A stretch of 64,000 nt of DNA from an uncultured Muribaculaceae bacterium (GCA_947174635.1 CAMWJS010000001.1:81103-145102); one strand, 5' to 3'. Shown: positions 9,300-17,962, counted from the stretch's first letter. Notes: a model not told the origin generated them from the letters alone. Translations and numbers: made by a program.

Positions 9300-10208
9300 A
9301 TGGAACCGCTCAAATCACGTTATCGCACGATGCTGCTCATGAAACCGCAACTGCTGTCGCTCCCGAAAATCCTTGACCCGCGTGGCAATCTGACTTTCAT
9401 TCAGAATGGCTCGCAGGTGCCGTTTGACATACGGCGGTCATATTGGATTTACGATGTGCCGGGTGGCGAGGAGCGTCACGGCCATGCATTCCGTACAGCT
9501 TCGGAGCTTATCGTGGCACTTTCGGGCTCGTTTGATGTGGTCGTCGACAGTGGTGACGGTGAGCGGCGCATACAGCTCGGACGGTCGTTCTACGGACTTT
9601 TTGTTCCGCCGATGACGTGGAGGCGTATCGACAATTTTTCCACTAACTCGGTGGCTCTCGTATTGTCGTCGACCAATTATGACGAACGCGACTACGTGCG
9701 CGACAGGGATTTGTGGCTCGAAGAACTCAAAGCCGGCACCCGCTCTGTGGTCAAGCAGCCAAGCGCGTCGGTATGGGATTATGATTTCAGCCGTCGCAAC
9801 AGTCTTGACGACTGCCGTATAGTTGAACTGTCGCGTATCTGCCATCCTAACGGTTCGCTTACCGTGGTCGACAACGCCGACAACCTGTTCCCCGTGAAGC
9901 GGGTGTTTTATCTTTATGATGTGCCGGGCGATTCGGAGCGTGGAGGGCATTCGCATTTCAAGGCTCATGAGTTTATTGTCGCCGCTTCAGGATCGTTTGA
10001 CGTGACACTGACCGACGGTGTCGATGTGCGCAAATTCTCGCTCAACCGACCCTACAAGGCATTGTACATACCCAACGGCATCTGGCGTTCGCTCGACAAT
10101 TTTTCATCGGGCTCGGTGAGCCTTGTGCTCACATCAGAGCTTTATTCGGAAGATGATTACTGCCGTTCGATGTCGCGATACAGGGAATTATACTGCAAAC
10201 CACAATGA
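9300..10208 (+). CDS. Tandem FdtA/QdtA-like dTDP-keto-sugar isomerase (two cupin domains)
   Basis: Two copies of the WxcM/FdtA cupin domain in one 302-residue chain, about 13-140 and 160-298. FdtA and QdtA enzymes are 3,4-ketoisomerases acting on dTDP-4-keto-6-deoxyglucose. The repeats align well (YWIYDVPGGEER versus FYLYDVPGDSER; SGSFDVV versus SGSFDVT). Domain 2 keeps the HxH pair as GGHSHF (His217, His219); domain 1 has RHGHAF, keeping His62 but with Phe64 in the second position, so it may be inactive. The stop overlaps the next start by 4 bp, fitting coupled translation with the aminotransferase that would use its product. Alternative: a fused non-catalytic glycan enzyme. Confidence 0.85.
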   Translation: MEPLKSRYRTMLLMKPQLLSLPKILDPRGNLTFIQNGSQVPFDIRRSYWIYDVPGGEERHGHAFRTASELIVALSGSFDVVVDSGDGERRIQLGRSFYGLFVPPMTWRRIDNFSTNSVALVLSSTNYDERDYVRDRDLWLEELKAGTRSVVKQPSASVWDYDFSRRNSLDDCRIVELSRICHPNGSLTVVDNADNLFPVKRVFYLYDVPGDSERGGHSHFKAHEFIVAASGSFDVTLTDGVDVRKFSLNRPYKALYIPNGIWRSLDNFSSGSVSLVLTSELYSEDDYCRSMSRYRELYCKPQ

Positions 10209-11350
10209 AAGTTCCACTGAAATATACATTTCTTGACCTCGGCAAAATCAATGCCCCGTATATGGCAGAAATAGAAGAAGCCGTGGTGCGGGTCATTGAG
10301 TCGGGACGGTATGTAGGCGGAGAGGAATGCGCACGGCTGGAGGAGGGGCTCAAAGAGCTTACCGGCGCCCCGTATGCAATCGGTGTCAGCAACGGCCTCG
10401 ATGCGCTCAGGCTGATACTCAGGGCATGGGTAGAGAGGGGAGACCTGACGGCCGGAGACGAGGTGATTGTGGCGGCAAATACATATATAGCTTCAGTGCT
10501 GGCAATAATCGATGCCGGACTCAGACCGGTGCTTGTTCCGGCCGACATGGCGACTCTCAATCTCGACACTTCAAGGCTTGAGGAGGCGCTGACGCCACGT
10601 ACGCGAGCCATCATGCCTGTGCATCTTTATGGCCGTGTGTGCTGGGACGATAGGCTTAAAAGTTTTGCCGAGCGCCATAAACTGCTTGTCATAGAGGATA
10701 ATGCCCAGGCAATCGGCGCAAGAGCTCTGACCGCAGGATTGCACGGCACGCATGCAACAGGGAGTCTCGGCGATGCGGGAGCATTCTCGTTCTATCCGAC
10801 CAAAAATCTCGGTGCGATGGGCGATGCGGGAGCTGTGGTAACGCACGATGCCGACCTCGCCCGCAGGGTAAGGGCTTTGTCGAATTACGGCAGCGATTAC
10901 CGTTATCATAATATCTCTCTGGGGGCGAACTGCCGCCTTGACCCCATACAGGCAGCAGTGCTTAACGTCAAGCTTCCTTATCTGGAGCGAGAGAACAGCC
11001 ACCGTCGCGAAATTGCCGGAATATATGAAGCTCATATCAACAACACGCGGATTGTAAAACCGGCAATTGCGGGCAATGACATGGTATGGCACCAGTATGT
11101 GGTGAGATGCGCCGGCCGCGATCGCCTGCAGAAGTATCTTGCAGAAGCCGGGGTAGCGACCGACATACATTATGCAGTGCCACCGCACCGTCAGCCTTGC
11201 ATGCAGGGTGTGGACTACGGAACGGCAGGCAACGCGCTTGCGATAGCCGATGCTATAGGGGAGAGCGTGCTGTCGCTCCCTGTGTCGAACTGTACGTCAG
11301 AGGCTGACGCCCGTGCTATAGCCGATATAATCAATCAGTTCTTTTTGTAG
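10205..11350 (+). CDS. DegT/DnrJ/EryC1 sugar aminotransferase (FdtB-like)
   Basis: PLP-dependent aminotransferase expected to convert a dTDP-3-keto-6-deoxyhexose to the 3-amino sugar. The PLP lysine is Lys200 in SFYPTKNLGAMGDAGA; VIEDNAQAIGA carries the Asp that contacts the pyridine nitrogen; GVSNGLDALRL and NTYIASVLAI are family blocks. Length 381 aa is normal. It overlaps the FdtA-like gene by 4 bp. Together with rfbA and rfbB the set matches the known dTDP-3-amino-3,6-dideoxyhexose route (FdtA/FdtB or QdtA/QdtB), without the terminal N-acyltransferase, which is not in the window. Which epimer is made cannot be told. Confidence 0.88.
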   Translation: MKVPLKYTFLDLGKINAPYMAEIEEAVVRVIESGRYVGGEECARLEEGLKELTGAPYAIGVSNGLDALRLILRAWVERGDLTAGDEVIVAANTYIASVLAIIDAGLRPVLVPADMATLNLDTSRLEEALTPRTRAIMPVHLYGRVCWDDRLKSFAERHKLLVIEDNAQAIGARALTAGLHGTHATGSLGDAGAFSFYPTKNLGAMGDAGAVVTHDADLARRVRALSNYGSDYRYHNISLGANCRLDPIQAAVLNVKLPYLERENSHRREIAGIYEAHINNTRIVKPAIAGNDMVWHQYVVRCAGRDRLQKYLAEAGVATDIHYAVPPHRQPCMQGVDYGTAGNALAIADAIGESVLSLPVSNCTSEADARAIADIINQFFL

Positions 11351-11378
11351 CAAAGAGCAATGCTACGACTAAACTTTC

Positions 11379-11452
11379 CTCGGCTAAAAACCGCGGCTAC
11401 TATGCAAAGATGCTGATAAACAGTAGCGTAGTAGCCGTGGTTTTTAGCCGAG
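11379..11452. repeat. Family-2 foldback repeat, copy 1
   Basis: Inverted 24-bp arms CTCGGCTAAAAACCGCGGCT(ACTA) at 11379-11402 and 11429-11452, 23 of 24 paired, with a 26-nt loop. It sits between two convergent genes and could serve as a two-way terminator. A related copy is at 32195-32263. GTTCTGCGACACC at 11465-11477 resembles the family-1 end. Confidence 0.8.
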
Positions 11453-11505
11453 AGCTGTAAGGCCAGTTCTGCGACACCTACATTCCGTTTGGTTGCTATG
11501 TGCGA

Positions 11506-12012
11506 TTATTTGCCTTTGAGGACCGATACGGCAGCATCGTAGTCGGGCTCATCGGTTATCTCTTCCACGAGCTGGGAATAGATGACATTGCGGTCTTCGT
11601 CAAGGATGATGACAGCTCTGGCGAGCAGGCCGGCAAGTGGACCGTCGACGATTTCGAGTCCGTATTTCTCGCAGAACATAGGCGAACGGAATGCAGATGC
11701 AGCGGTGACACCTTCGATGCCTTCGATTGTGCAGAAACGTTTGGATGCAAACGGGAGGTCCATCGACACACATAGCACCGACGTATTGTCGAGAGATGCG
11801 GCAAGTTCATTGAAACGTCGAACGGAAGCAGCGCATACCGGAGTGTCGAGCGACGGGAAGATGTTGAGTACTACGCGTTTGCCGCGATAGTCGGAGCATC
11901 GCAATTCTTTCATATCCGGGTCAACGAGCGTGAAGCATGGCGCCTTCTCTCCGGCGCATGGCATGGAGCCATAGGTGTGACATGGTGTGCCTTTGAAAAA
12001 AACAGTTTCCAT
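11506..12012 (-). CDS. tpx: Thiol peroxidase (Tpx)
   Basis: Atypical 2-Cys peroxiredoxin that reduces hydroperoxides using thioredoxin. Peroxidatic Cys60 lies in SLDTPVC and resolving Cys94 in KRFC, the spacing seen in Tpx. FPSLDTPVCAASVRRF is the family signature. 168 aa is normal; three extra cysteines (11, 19, 26) and Cys39 near the N-terminus are unusual in number. It is 40 bp downstream of the thioredoxin-like gene and likely in its operon. Confidence 0.95.
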   Translation of the reverse strand: METVFFKGTPCHTYGSMPCAGEKAPCFTLVDPDMKELRCSDYRGKRVVLNIFPSLDTPVCAASVRRFNELAASLDNTSVLCVSMDLPFASKRFCTIEGIEGVTAASAFRSPMFCEKYGLEIVDGPLAGLLARAVIILDEDRNVIYSQLVEEITDEPDYDAAVSVLKGK

Positions 12013-12052
12013 AATATTATATCTTTTATTCTGTCAATTATAGAGCGGAAGG

Positions 12053-13279
12053 TTACAATAACGCTACCTTCTGCATAACAATCTCGGTAAGATTTTTGTT
12101 GGCTCCGATATGTACGGATTTGATGATGCCGTCGGTGTTGACGAAAATAATGGCGGGGAAAGCTGTGATGCCGCAATCGCGTATCAAGGAATTTGCTCCG
12201 GCCAATATGGTCTCGCCCTCCTTCAGGCCGTATCCGAGAAGTCGTTCGATGGTGTCGATATGGCGCGATCTGACGGCCCAGATGATATCTGTTGCCGACG
12301 GCATTGCTTCGATGGCATTGCGGATGGCGTCTACGCTGGATGACGCCGAGGCGACATCGGGGTCGATGACGGCTATGACAGTGGGGCGTGCGAATTTGTC
12401 CCCCCGGTTATAAGTGTAGCGCTCACCGGTCGGAGTCGGGATCGAGAACTGTGGCATTGCAGTGCCGGGCAGGTTTTCAAGCCTGAAATTTCCTTGGCGG
12501 AAGCGTTCGAAGATTTCTGGATATAGGCCAATCAAAGTCGTTTCCGAGAAGTCGCTGACCGGAGAGCCAAGCGGGAGACCGTAACTGACGGATACGGATT
12601 GCTCGGATATCGCGCCGGGGTTGCTTTCAATATATATGCTGACAGGAGCACCCGACCGGGCGTCGAAAATGAATGACATAGAGCGTGCGGTGTAGCCTTT
12701 TACTGTCTCTTCGGCATCGATGCGGACCACATCTTTGCCTGCATACGATGCATCGGGATTGAAGGTGTAGGTAAAAGTTGAGTCGGAAGCGATGCGCCCG
12801 ATTTCATCGGCGATGAATGCCGGAAGAAGGTTGGCGAAGCGAGCATTGCGCTGCACGCCTCCGCGTCCGGTGAGGAACGGAACGGAGTCGCTGTTGAAAT
12901 GGTATTCCTGCAGACGCTCGTCGGAGTATCTGAAATGGTTGCCGTCAGCATAGGAGTTGAAGCCTGATGATTTTCCCGAGGGAGTGGCTACTTCCCATGA
13001 TATCAGGTATTGGCATGGAGCAAGCGTGTCGGCCGGGGCGGCTGACTGAAGACTGATGTTGTAGACAATCTCTTTTTCAGCCTGCGGAAGAAGCACGCTG
13101 TAGTCGGCCGAGGCCACATACCGCTGCATTGCGCCCAGACGCTGCTGAAGTTCGCCAACGGTTGATATGCGTCCGGATGAGTCAAGCGTCTGATTGCCGC
13201 TTTCTTCAGAAAAGCTGTTGGCAGCCGAAACGTGAAAGGCTGCCACAGCAGAAACGATTAAAAGTAAATTCCCTCTCAT
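12053..13279 (-). CDS. Secreted protein with C-terminal thioredoxin-like fold lacking CXXC
   Basis: 408 residues with a clear Sec signal peptide (to about residue 19). Residues 40-270 form a beta-rich region that recalls LolA/LolB-like or DUF-type periplasmic domains found ahead of TlpA-like modules in Bacteroidota. The last 120 residues look like a thioredoxin fold: strand RPTVIAVIDPD, helix, and ITAFPAIIFVNTDG with the cis-proline. The position where CXXC would sit reads DPDVASASSS, so a thiol redox role is unlikely; only one Cys (RDCGI) remains near the cis-Pro. Between a histidine phosphatase gene and tpx on the same strand with 37- and 40-bp gaps. Function unknown. Confidence 0.6.
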   Translation of the reverse strand: MRGNLLLIVSAVAAFHVSAANSFSEESGNQTLDSSGRISTVGELQQRLGAMQRYVASADYSVLLPQAEKEIVYNISLQSAAPADTLAPCQYLISWEVATPSGKSSGFNSYADGNHFRYSDERLQEYHFNSDSVPFLTGRGGVQRNARFANLLPAFIADEIGRIASDSTFTYTFNPDASYAGKDVVRIDAEETVKGYTARSMSFIFDARSGAPVSIYIESNPGAISEQSVSVSYGLPLGSPVSDFSETTLIGLYPEIFERFRQGNFRLENLPGTAMPQFSIPTPTGERYTYNRGDKFARPTVIAVIDPDVASASSSVDAIRNAIEAMPSATDIIWAVRSRHIDTIERLLGYGLKEGETILAGANSLIRDCGITAFPAIIFVNTDGIIKSVHIGANKNLTEIVMQKVALL

Positions 13280-13316
13280 GTCAATATAACGCCGGGGAGG
13301 TGAAAAAGTTCTGTTG

Positions 13317-14582
13317 TCAGGGTTGTTCGTAGAGAGGCAGGCAGCGTACCATGTAGTCGCGGGCCTCGCTCCAGGGGATATAGATGCGTTCGTCGTTGGG
13401 CATCAGCGGTATAGGGTGCTCATTGAGGTCGAAGCGCACGTAGTATCGTCCGCGCTGCGATTTGAACAGCACCATCTGCAGGTTGGCCGCCATAGGCACG
13501 ATGGCGAAGTTCTTGAAATGCTGTCCCACGGTGTCGTAGTAGTTGGTCAGATAGTAGGCACCGCGCAGTCTGAGCAGGGAGAAGAGCGGCAGCAGAGTCT
13601 CGGCATGGCCGAAACGCAGACGCACTGTCGCGTCGGAATTTCCGGCGACAGCCTCGTCGGTGGTGCGTATGAGGTCGAGGACAAGAGGTGACGCTATGTC
13701 GGCAGGTACGGATGATAGAACGGAAGCCGTGCGCTGCAGATACTGGCGGAGGTTGTAAACGCTCCACATTGCGTTGATTTCGTCAATGGAAAGAAATTCG
13801 CTGAGGTCGACATCGATGCTCATGGCCGAGAGTCCGCCGAGAAAATGATATTCGTCGATGGCGAGGCTGCGTGTCTCGGATAGAGTGAGCGGATAGTCCT
13901 TTCCGAGCACGCGTCGCAACGGTGCAGCTGTGATGCGTGTGTCGGCGTAGTCGCTCCACGGCGTTTCCCACACCTTTGAGCGCATGAAGTCGAGATAATC
14001 CTTGTTGAGGTCGAAGGGGCGCATCAGCTGCGAGTTCTGGCGTCCGGCCGATGTGATGATTTCGACTTTGTTGTTAAGTCGGTCGAGCTGGTGGGTGAAT
14101 GAGTACATCGACATGACGCAGCGCGGCGAATAGGATGAAATGGCAGAGACGTTGCCGTTGATGAACAGTTCGGGATAGTTGATGAACATGCGCGAGGCTA
14201 TGCCGCGCTGTTCGGCCATGCCGAGGGAGTCGAGCGCGCCCCAGTAGTTGTGCGCCCGCTGTGCCACGTAGTCGGTCAGTCCGAGCAACCGCTTGCCGGC
14301 AGGGGTGATTGTGCCGAGGGAGTCGGCTCGTTCAAGGGCACGGCGCAGTGCGTAGGTGGAGTTGGGGGTCGACGGGAATCGGGCGCCGTGGCGTCCGACA
14401 TGGTTGATGAATACGGCGGTCAGCGAGTCGGGAGTCTCGATGGCTTCGGTGGGAGCCGGATAGGGGAGCCACGAGCCTTTGCACTGTTCGAAGGAATAAT
14501 CGGTGGCGGTCGGGTCGGCGCCTTTTGCCGAATATGCTGATAATGCTATAAATAATGTTAGAAAACTAAAAAACCTTGGCAT
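13317..14582 (-). CDS. Histidine acid phosphatase (phytase/MINPP-like), paralogue 1
   Basis: A secreted branch-2 histidine phosphatase. The signal peptide ends near residue 20. The catalytic motif is VGRHGARFPS with His65 as nucleophile; the proton-donor motif HAE begins at His326 (RFGHAETLLP). Family members hydrolyse inositol polyphosphates or other phosphomonoesters in the periplasm or at the cell surface. 421 aa is normal. It heads a same-strand run with the thioredoxin-like gene and tpx. A second family member lies at 43233-44534. Substrate unproven. Confidence 0.85.
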   Translation of the reverse strand: MPRFFSFLTLFIALSAYSAKGADPTATDYSFEQCKGSWLPYPAPTEAIETPDSLTAVFINHVGRHGARFPSTPNSTYALRRALERADSLGTITPAGKRLLGLTDYVAQRAHNYWGALDSLGMAEQRGIASRMFINYPELFINGNVSAISSYSPRCVMSMYSFTHQLDRLNNKVEIITSAGRQNSQLMRPFDLNKDYLDFMRSKVWETPWSDYADTRITAAPLRRVLGKDYPLTLSETRSLAIDEYHFLGGLSAMSIDVDLSEFLSIDEINAMWSVYNLRQYLQRTASVLSSVPADIASPLVLDLIRTTDEAVAGNSDATVRLRFGHAETLLPLFSLLRLRGAYYLTNYYDTVGQHFKNFAIVPMAANLQMVLFKSQRGRYYVRFDLNEHPIPLMPNDERIYIPWSEARDYMVRCLPLYEQP

Positions 14583-14624
14583 AATAGTTGAACTTTTTGT
14601 ATTTTCGTGTAAAATTAATACTTG

Positions 14625-14897
14625 ATGACATCATTACCAAATATACAACAATTAATTGACGAAAATCGTTTTGCCGAAGCCACTTCGCAAATCAATCTGT
14701 ATCTGCATGAAAACTCAGGCGATGACGAGGCTTACTTTGTAAGAGGCAAGCTGTCGTGGCGCATGCAGAATTATGCTTCGGCGGTGACCGACTTCGAGAC
14801 GGCAGTGTCAATCAATCCCGACAGCGGAGCCCGGCATGCTCTCGAACTTGCGCGCGATGTGTTTGATTATTACAATCCCGACCTGCTCAATCCGTGA
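14625..14897 (+). CDS. Small TPR-repeat protein
   Basis: 90 residues, no signal peptide. Two tetratricopeptide-like helical hairpins: ENRFAEATSQINLYLHENSG at about 14-33 and a better one, DEAYFVRGKLSWRMQNYASA, at about 36-55 followed by VTDFETAVSINPDS. It is probably a cytosolic protein-interaction module. It is divergent from the phosphatase gene (42 bp between starts) and followed by tatA after 81 bp with its own promoter. ATG 14625 is preferred to an earlier TTG. No specific role can be assigned. Confidence 0.7.
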   Translation: MTSLPNIQQLIDENRFAEATSQINLYLHENSGDDEAYFVRGKLSWRMQNYASAVTDFETAVSINPDSGARHALELARDVFDYYNPDLLNP

Positions 14898-14916
14898 TAA
14901 TGCCGAATTTCGGTAA

Positions 14917-14946
14917 TTGCCGGATTGTGAAAATTTAGTATTTTTG
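14917..14946 (+). promoter_or_regulatory. Promoter of tatA-tatC
   Basis: TTG at 14917-14919, a 19-bp spacer and TATTTTTG at 14939-14946, 32 bp ahead of the tatA start. Confidence 0.65.
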
Positions 14947-14978
14947 CGAAATAGTTAATTTATTTATACGATACACTG

Positions 14979-15185
14979 ATGATTACAGCTTTTCTTGGCA
15001 ACCTGCGCGGTTGGGAATGGATAATAATACTTGTGGTGATACTGTTGCTTTTCGGCGGGAAAAAAATACCGGAACTCATGCGTTCGATGGGCAAGGGCAT
15101 CAAGAGCTTCAAGGCGGGGCTCAATGATGTGGCCGACGAGATTGATGACAATCAGTCAAAAGGCGCTTCGAAGAACGATAAGTAA
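14979..15185 (+). CDS. tatA: Twin-arginine translocase subunit TatA/E
   Basis: 68 residues: one N-terminal membrane helix (WIIILVVILLLFGG), the FGGKKIPEL hinge, then an amphipathic helix and a charged tail. This is the pore-forming subunit that exports folded proteins. Followed by tatC on the same strand. There is no separate tatB in the window, consistent with two-component TatAC systems. Confidence 0.95.
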   Translation: MITAFLGNLRGWEWIIILVVILLLFGGKKIPELMRSMGKGIKSFKAGLNDVADEIDDNQSKGASKNDK

Positions 15186-15312
15186 TAACTGAGCACCCCG
15201 GGCTGTGACGCCGGCGCTATATCGCGGGCAGGAACTGGAGTCGTTTCATGACTCAGGAGCTTGTGGTGCTGTTCATGAATTAACGTCTGTGGCGGCTGAC
15301 AATAGCAATTCG

Positions 15313-16083
15313 ATGCCTTTCTGGGCGCATTTTGATGCGCTTCGGGGAGTGCTGTTTCGTATCGGGGCACTGATAGTGGTGCTGTCGGTAGCGTTTTTTG
15401 TGTTTATGCCGCAGATATTCGATGCCGTCATATTGGCGCCGTGCCATGGCGATTTCCCGCTCTACAGGCTGTTTGACGCGATAGCGGGGACGGCAGAAGA
15501 GCCATTCGAGATGTCGCTGATAAATACCCGGCTGGCCTCCCAGTTGTCGATACATCTGTCGACATCGTTCGAGCTGGCGCTTGTCGTAGGTTTTCCGGTG
15601 GTGATATATATGCTGTGGGGATTCGTGCGCCCCGGACTGTATCCGCGGGAACGGGAGCATGCCGTAAGAGCCTTTGTGGCGGGCAATGTGATGTTCTATC
15701 TCGGTGTCGCAGTCGGTTATTTTCTTATATTTCCGCTGACACTGAGATTTCTGGCGACATACCAGCTGAGCGATATCATTCCGAACACCATCACGATAGA
15801 CTCCTATATGGATAATTTTACAGTTATTATCCTTGTGATGGGTGTGGTGTTCGAGCTGCCGCTGCTCGGTTGGCTCCTTGGCAGGATGGGGTTGATTACG
15901 CGCGATTTCTTCGGCAAGTACCGCCGGCATGCGATTGTGGCTTTGCTTGTGCTCGCTGCCCTTATCACGCCAACTGGCGACCCGTTCACGCTCTTTGTGG
16001 TGTTTGTGCCGCTTTATATGCTTTATGAGGCTACGGCGATGACGGTGAGGCCGCGGTCGTCAGACGAGCATGACGGTCAGTAG
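15313..16083 (+). CDS. tatC: Twin-arginine translocase subunit TatC
   Basis: Polytopic inner-membrane receptor for twin-arginine signal peptides. MPFWAHFDALRGVLFR is the standard amphipathic start; six membrane helices follow; SFELALVVGFPVVIYMLWGFVRPGLYPRE and FELPLLGWLLGRMGLI are conserved family blocks. Starting at ATG 15313 gives 256 aa, the normal length; an upstream in-frame GTG at 15205 would add 36 hydrophilic residues with no family counterpart. The 3' end overlaps the convergent transporter gene by 24 bp. Confidence 0.93.
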   Translation: MPFWAHFDALRGVLFRIGALIVVLSVAFFVFMPQIFDAVILAPCHGDFPLYRLFDAIAGTAEEPFEMSLINTRLASQLSIHLSTSFELALVVGFPVVIYMLWGFVRPGLYPREREHAVRAFVAGNVMFYLGVAVGYFLIFPLTLRFLATYQLSDIIPNTITIDSYMDNFTVIILVMGVVFELPLLGWLLGRMGLITRDFFGKYRRHAIVALLVLAALITPTGDPFTLFVVFVPLYMLYEATAMTVRPRSSDEHDGQ

Positions 16084-17763
16084 TCCCCAAATCACAAGAA
16101 GAATATTGCTTACGGCGTAAGTGACGGCATAGCCGATGGCCGGCAGAGTGCTGCCCAAGGCGTTCTGCACGGCGCCGAGCGATGCGGTGCATGTGCGGGT
16201 GCCGGCGCAACAGCCAAGTGTGATGGCCGGATTGAATTTGAAGACCTTGCGCCCGAGCCATATCCCAACCAGAAGCGGAATGGTGGTGCCTACAGCTCCG
16301 GCCACAAGCAGCATCGGTCCCACTGACTTTATTCCTGCAATGAATGTCGGAGCGGCTTCGATACCGATTACGGCGATAAATACGTTAAGGCCGAGATTGT
16401 TCATAATCCATAACGCGCCTGGCGATATGTGGCCGAATGTTGGCCGGAATGCGCGAAGCCATCCGAACACGAGTCCTGCCATCAATGCGCCGCCGCTTGT
16501 GCCGAGGCTTACGGGGACTCCGCCGATCCAGATACTCATTGCTCCGAGTATGCCGCCGATTGCTATAGCAAGCCCTACGAACATCAGGTCGCTCGTCACG
16601 CTCGGACGGTCGATATGCCCTATGTGGGGGCCGGCAGCCTTGACACGCTGCGGCTGTCCGACTACAGTGATGCGGTCGCCGCGGCGGAATGCGGTGTCAA
16701 GGGTGATGTCGATGAACTCGCCGTTGCGTACGGCATCGCGTATGACCACGCCGCGCATATACTTGTTGCGCCGGATGGTTGTTATCGGTTTTCCGATAAA
16801 TTCCTTTTTCGTCACTACTATGCCTACGCGGTCGAGATTATATGACAGCAGCGTCGGGTCATCGCTTTCTGTTCCTATAAAGCTGTCGATGCCGATGATG
16901 GCTTCGCGCCGACCGCACACTACGATGTGGTCGCCTTTGGCAATGGTGGCGTCGAAACGCGGTGCGAAGATGTCATCGCCGTGACGGAGGCGGTCGATGT
17001 ATACTTCGCGCTGATGTTCGCGAAGGTATTGCTCGACCTGTTTTACAGTGCGTGGAGTGTCGAAAAAGGGGGAGTCGGCAGTGTAGACACGGTATGCCAC
17101 GGCGCGGAGCGCCACGATGCATGCGGGGTCTTTTGCGGAATTGCCGGTATTGTTGAGCATGTGTTCAAGCTGCGCGGTCTGTTGCTTCACTTTGGCCAGG
17201 CCCCCGAGCAGGCGCGGGCCGATATTGCCGAGCATGATGACCGTGCCGAGTGTGCCGAATATGTATGTGACAGCGTAGCAGACGGGAATGATGTTGAGTT
17301 GCTCGTTTTTGACATCGTCCGGCAGGTCGAGCCGCGATATGACCTCGCTCCCTACGCCAAGAAGAGCCGAGCATGTCTGTGAGCCGGAGAACAATCCCAC
17401 GCTCTCCCCCTTGGAATATCCCATTATATTTGCAATCAGCAATGTGGTGCCGAAACATGTGCAGCTCATCAGCACGGCGAACAATGCCTGCCGGGCGCCC
17501 TGCCCGCGCAGCGATTTGAAGAAATCGGGCCCCACGCTATAGCCGATTGAGAACAGGAACAGCATGAAGAAGAACATTTTTATAGGACCTGACATCGGGA
17601 TATCGAGCTGTCCGACCGCGACTCCTACGAGCAATACGGCTGTCACGCTCCCGATGGAGAAGTTGCCTATGCGTATTTTGCCGATTAGAAATCCTGCTCC
17701 GACGGTCAGAAACAGTGCGATTGTCGGATAATCCCTCAATATTCCAACTATTGTATCAATCAT
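16060..17763 (-). CDS. AspT/YidE-type transporter with two RCK-C (TrkA-C) domains
   Basis: 567 residues arranged as membrane block (about 10-180), two cytosolic RCK_C domains (about 205-370), and a second membrane block (about 385-567). Each membrane block carries the repeated motif region of the aspartate:alanine antiporter family (GSQTCSALLGVGSEV; CCAGTRTCTASLGAV). The family includes AspT and uncharacterised YidE/YbjL proteins; transport of an amino or organic acid is likely, substrate unknown. Single gene; 3' end convergent with tatC. Confidence 0.88.
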   Translation of the reverse strand: MIDTIVGILRDYPTIALFLTVGAGFLIGKIRIGNFSIGSVTAVLLVGVAVGQLDIPMSGPIKMFFFMLFLFSIGYSVGPDFFKSLRGQGARQALFAVLMSCTCFGTTLLIANIMGYSKGESVGLFSGSQTCSALLGVGSEVISRLDLPDDVKNEQLNIIPVCYAVTYIFGTLGTVIMLGNIGPRLLGGLAKVKQQTAQLEHMLNNTGNSAKDPACIVALRAVAYRVYTADSPFFDTPRTVKQVEQYLREHQREVYIDRLRHGDDIFAPRFDATIAKGDHIVVCGRREAIIGIDSFIGTESDDPTLLSYNLDRVGIVVTKKEFIGKPITTIRRNKYMRGVVIRDAVRNGEFIDITLDTAFRRGDRITVVGQPQRVKAAGPHIGHIDRPSVTSDLMFVGLAIAIGGILGAMSIWIGGVPVSLGTSGGALMAGLVFGWLRAFRPTFGHISPGALWIMNNLGLNVFIAVIGIEAAPTFIAGIKSVGPMLLVAGAVGTTIPLLVGIWLGRKVFKFNPAITLGCCAGTRTCTASLGAVQNALGSTLPAIGYAVTYAVSNILLVIWGLLTVMLV

Positions 17764-17832
17764 AGTCCTGTCAAGTTATATATTGAAAATATAACGCTGA
17801 CAAAGACAAAATTGATTTGGCGCGGTTGAAGG

Positions 17833-17962
17833 TTTAGAGCGTATTTTCTCTCATTCTCTTTTAAATAACTGTTCAAAATAATGAGAATGGTTGGTATAAA
17901 ATAATTTTAAACAGTTACTTATTGGTTAATACGGGTTGTTAAATTCAGACGCTCTTTTAGAA
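17833..17962. repeat. Family-3 gene-end repeat with nested palindrome
   Basis: Left arm TTTAGAGCGT near 17833, shared core CATTCTCTTTTA at 17852-17863, right arm TAAATTCAGACGCTCTTTTA at 17940-17959; the same layout occurs at 35647-35734. A 17-bp inverted repeat based on TAACTGTTCAAAAT (17867-17883) and its inverse (17902-17918) is nested inside. The right arm contains the stop codon of the ABC exporter gene. Confidence 0.6.

Noticed and set aside
15205..15312. GTG start giving TatC a 36-residue N-terminal extension
   Set aside because: The extension has no TatC-like content; ATG 15313 gives the standard amphipathic start and normal length.
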